A DNA stretch of 64,000 bases from Heliocidaris tuberculata. Its lineage: Eukaryota > Echinodermata > Echinoidea > Camarodonta > Echinometridae. A program made the translations under genes and the position numbers. Positions 61,415 through 64,000 of the stretch are shown here, piece after piece (position 1 is the first letter of the stretch; every line of letters starts with the position of its first letter). Under the pieces are notes generated by a model. That model had not been told where the DNA came from. It searched no databases and saw only the letters and a list, made by a program, of their open reading frames with translations. The stretch is taken from positions 63,819,279-63,883,278 of the forward strand of contig CM046832.1 in assembly GCA_025618425.1 (NCBI GenBank), written 5' to 3'.

Positions 61415-61900
61415 CTGACTGGCAAGCGTGTCGCTCTGTTGTGATGAAACTTATCCTCCGAAATGGGAATGGTGTGATTTTGCCGTATTTCAAAGTGGTA
61501 GAATAAAAATCAATACAATTTTGATATCATAACCATCATTAAACATGTAAATTCAGGCACCTTAAATTCAGCATTTTCAATATACATGTGAGTATTGGTT
61601 TGTTTACACGTATGCGTACGTAGGCCCGTACGCAGCATATCGCATCGACATTGCATTGACATAATGCATGGCAAAGGTCATGCACTGAACGCCCCTTACT
61701 ACGCGTACGTCGCCGCGCGTTCTATTGAGATCGAGGCCAGATCGAAACCATCGTGGAACAGGTCTTTTCATTGGCTCGGTCGATATGACGGGTTTTACAA
61801 ACGACTGTGTGATTGGCACAATGCTGGGGGCTCGTCCAAACCATTGCATCAGTATCTATTTCAGGAAGATGATGTCGTCATCGTACCATATCATGATTAT
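61415..61900 (-). promoter_or_regulatory. putative upstream promoter region for the long mitf isoform
   Basis: Sequence upstream of the exon 1 ATG. It contains the in-frame stop at 61453-61451 and a CpG-richer stretch from about 61600 to 61800 with ATTGG/CCAAT boxes (for example CATTGGCTCGG near 61770). A 110-codon plus-strand frame across it (61595-61927) has no recognisable similarity. No TATA box or start site can be assigned. Confidence 0.35.
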
Positions 61901-63928
61901 TTGTTCAGATCATCCATTCATTACTGAACAAAAGATCCATTCTACCACTCATAAAACCGATATCTGAGAAAAGGCACTAAAATTAAATATGTCATATTAT
62001 GACGACAGTAGTTGTTTGTATTAATCTGTTGACTTCAGGGGTGAATAATTGATTATATAGGATTAACTAGTTAATTACGACGCGTTATTAAGGCATACAA
62101 TAATATTTTCTGGTGAAAAATTGTTCATCACGAGATTCCTTGATCCTATAATGAAGACAAAATAGATGTATCGTACTGTACTATGAATAATAATCTTAGA
62201 CCTTATAAAAATGAAGAAAATTCCTAGACGAGAGGTGATGTTTGAAAGATTTAAGTGAGCCTAATTACAGAATATGACTATACTCCTTCACAGTCATTTT
62301 CCATTCATGTTCAGGCCACATTTTGCTCCTATTGTCAAAGACGATTTGGTAGGCCTAAACAGGGGCGGTTCCAGGATTTTGTAAAAAGGGGTTCGTAAAA
62401 CTACTGACAAGCAAAAAAAAGTCAGCAGATTGATTTGGGGGTGTTGGTATTTTTTTTAACCCCAAAACCGTCAGACAAGCCCTCTCCCCCCGCCCCCGCT
62501 CAAATAAAAACAAGTACCAAAAGGTACAGAACATGGCGTGAGAGCAAAAAGTAAAAATAAAGCTTAAAGGTGTGAGGAATAAGATTAGAGACTACACTAT
62601 CCATTCTGTATAAAAAAGAAGAAAAAGAAGAAGAAGAAGAAGAAGAACCTGGACCCCCCCCCCCCCGAACCTCGCCAACAGCTTGTATTAAAATTTACTA
62701 AAAGCACAGTTTGATAATTTTAAAAAGTAGCCCTTGAACATTGCCACGGATGTAGTTACGGATTTTACAATAGACCTATAAGGTTTTAACCTTTGGCTTT
62801 ATATATGGAATTTAACGACCCGAAAGCCAGAAAATCAGAAATGAACAGAACAGTAAATAAGCTCTCGAGCTTTCATGGGTCATCCTGTCAAGCTTTCATG
62901 AATTTTTATTTTATGTATGTGTATATTTGAACTTGACAAATAAATTTTAAAAAAATCAGTGATATTTGTACGGTTTATCCAGGGTCACATACACCCGGCA
63001 AGCCCTTCAAAAGCGCTGGAGATGAGTTTTGTAGCTCTTGCATGTAGCTCCGTTGAGAGCTAGGTTTGGTTCTCGATGTCAGAGCATAATTATACTGATC
63101 GAAACGTTGAACCAAAATATGCTATTTACTGAGTTAAGAGCTCTTAGCGGAGCTCACCCCAGTCCTTTCAGCCCTTGACTCCTATTCCTTTGAAAGGATA
63201 CATAGTCACGTAACCCTGAAAAAAAAATTACCAACATGTTTCTCACTGAAACTTCACTCTTAGAATGGTGAAAGTTTGTTAAAAAGATATCGAGTAACGA
63301 TACAAGATCATTATATAAGCCTATTTGTGCTTTCGTTATAATAGCTAATAATAATGGGTAATATCGTAACATTCTCCAATTTCATATGTTTCAAAAATCA
63401 TTCAAAACATTCAGAACATTCAAAATATCCCTTACCTCCATGATACCTTATTAAAGGGACTTAGGGTGACATTGTTTTCACATGTCGTCCAATAAAAATG
63501 CCTTTTCAAAATCGAAAAGGGTTAAACTGATTTGGATACGAATCAAATTGGATATAGTTTTCCGTGTTCCTCATATACCATTGATCTAGACTTTCAAAAA
63601 TTCTAAAACTTTTTATTTCTTGTCCATTTTCTCCCAGAAAGAACGACACAACACAAGAGAGAGAGTAAGAAGAAATATAAGGGATCTCGGTAGTAGTAGT
63701 AGTAGTAGTAGTAGTTAGTAGAGAGAGACACAGAGAGAGAGAGAGAGCGCGCGCAACAGCTGGGAGACTCGGAGAAAATGAAGAAATGAAGGGACTTTTT
63801 AAAAAATGTATAAGTTTTTAAATTCTTGTCCATCCCCCCCCCCCCCAGAAACTGCTGTGAACTGGGAACGACACATTATACAAGAGAGAGAGAGGAAGAA
63901 GGAATAGAAGAGACCTCAGTCGAGAGGG

Positions 63929-63968
<40 letters not shown>

Positions 63969-64000
63969 AACAGAGAGACTCCCAGGGAATAAAAAAAGGA
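61901..64000. other. upstream intergenic or further upstream mitf sequence with simple repeats
   Basis: Contains a CAGGGGCGGTTCCAGGATTTT-type interspersed repeat from about 62360, an (AAG)n tract (62619-62646) followed by a C run, a (GTA)n tract (63691-63718), and (GA)n tracts at 63720-63747 and 63931-63967. No gene recognised. Confidence 0.6.

Noticed and set aside
61595..61927. 110-codon plus-strand frame upstream of mitf, possible divergent gene
   Set aside because: No recognisable domain and no flanking splice or poly(A) evidence. It lies in the CpG-richer promoter region, where stop codons are rarer by composition.
1..64000. CRISPR arrays, operons, prokaryotic promoters or rRNA genes
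   Set aside because: The window is eukaryotic, with spliced exons and intronic repeats. The tandem arrays present have no spacer structure.

Overview
The window is a low-GC, repeat-rich metazoan nuclear sequence with short exons separated by very long introns. The mobile-element repertoire points to a marine invertebrate deuterostome: a CR1-like LINE with an (ATT)n tail next to a GCGCTATATAAAT motif, MITEs with CAGGGCCC...TTTCATAAA ends, tRNA-derived SINEs, and frequent ACATGTAC motifs. An echinoderm, probably sea-urchin-like, is the best guess, but it is an inference from repeats.

One gene fills almost the whole window on the minus strand: the single MITF/TFEB/TFE3-family bHLH-leucine-zipper factor (mitf). 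I assembled eight coding exons by eye with matching splice phases: 61414-61215, 40589-40298, 10767-10564, 6662-6558, 4838-4649, 4030-3955, 3218-3071 and 2379-1843. Together they give 1752 nt, 583 codons plus a stop. The product carries, in order: an MITF-A/TFE3-type acidic N-terminus (SESG...IYEIKSQ), a TFEB-type Rag-binding helix, the LENPT block with the VPNSPMS phosphosite, a DDI..VINLES transactivation segment, a SUMO site (VKTEP), the basic region, HLH and zipper, a second SUMO site (VKVEP), a Gln/His-rich tract, and an SSRRSS C-terminus.

The main find is a candidate alternative first exon at 22780-22724, deep in the 29.5-kb intron 2. It has an in-frame upstream stop, an ATG in a good context, 19 codons and a strong GT donor in phase 0. 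It would splice straight to the LENPT exon. That is the same exon junction used by the vertebrate melanocyte-specific exon 1M. The resulting 438-residue isoform would lack the Rag/mTORC1-binding N-terminus. A second possible promoter lies upstream of exon 2, where a CLEAR-like GTCACGTG sits about 315 bp from the exon and in-frame ATGs occur inside it.

Region by region: 1-1842 is the 3' UTR and downstream sequence. 1843-10767 holds the 3' gene body with moderate introns, including partial tandem copies of the exon 3 end. 10768-40297 is intron 2, with several MITEs, a SINE, the alternative first exon and a CRE-bearing GC-richer patch near 34.4 kb. 40590-61214 is intron 1. It contains a SINE, a 663-bp nested foldback element, a 230-bp MITE, a GC-rich repeat, a minus-strand LINE pseudogene interrupted by a younger plus-strand LINE and by a TTAA-flanked insertion, a 215-bp tandem duplication, a degenerate minisatellite and a large G-run-ended repeat. 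61415-64000 is upstream sequence with promoter potential and microsatellites. I recognise no second host gene.
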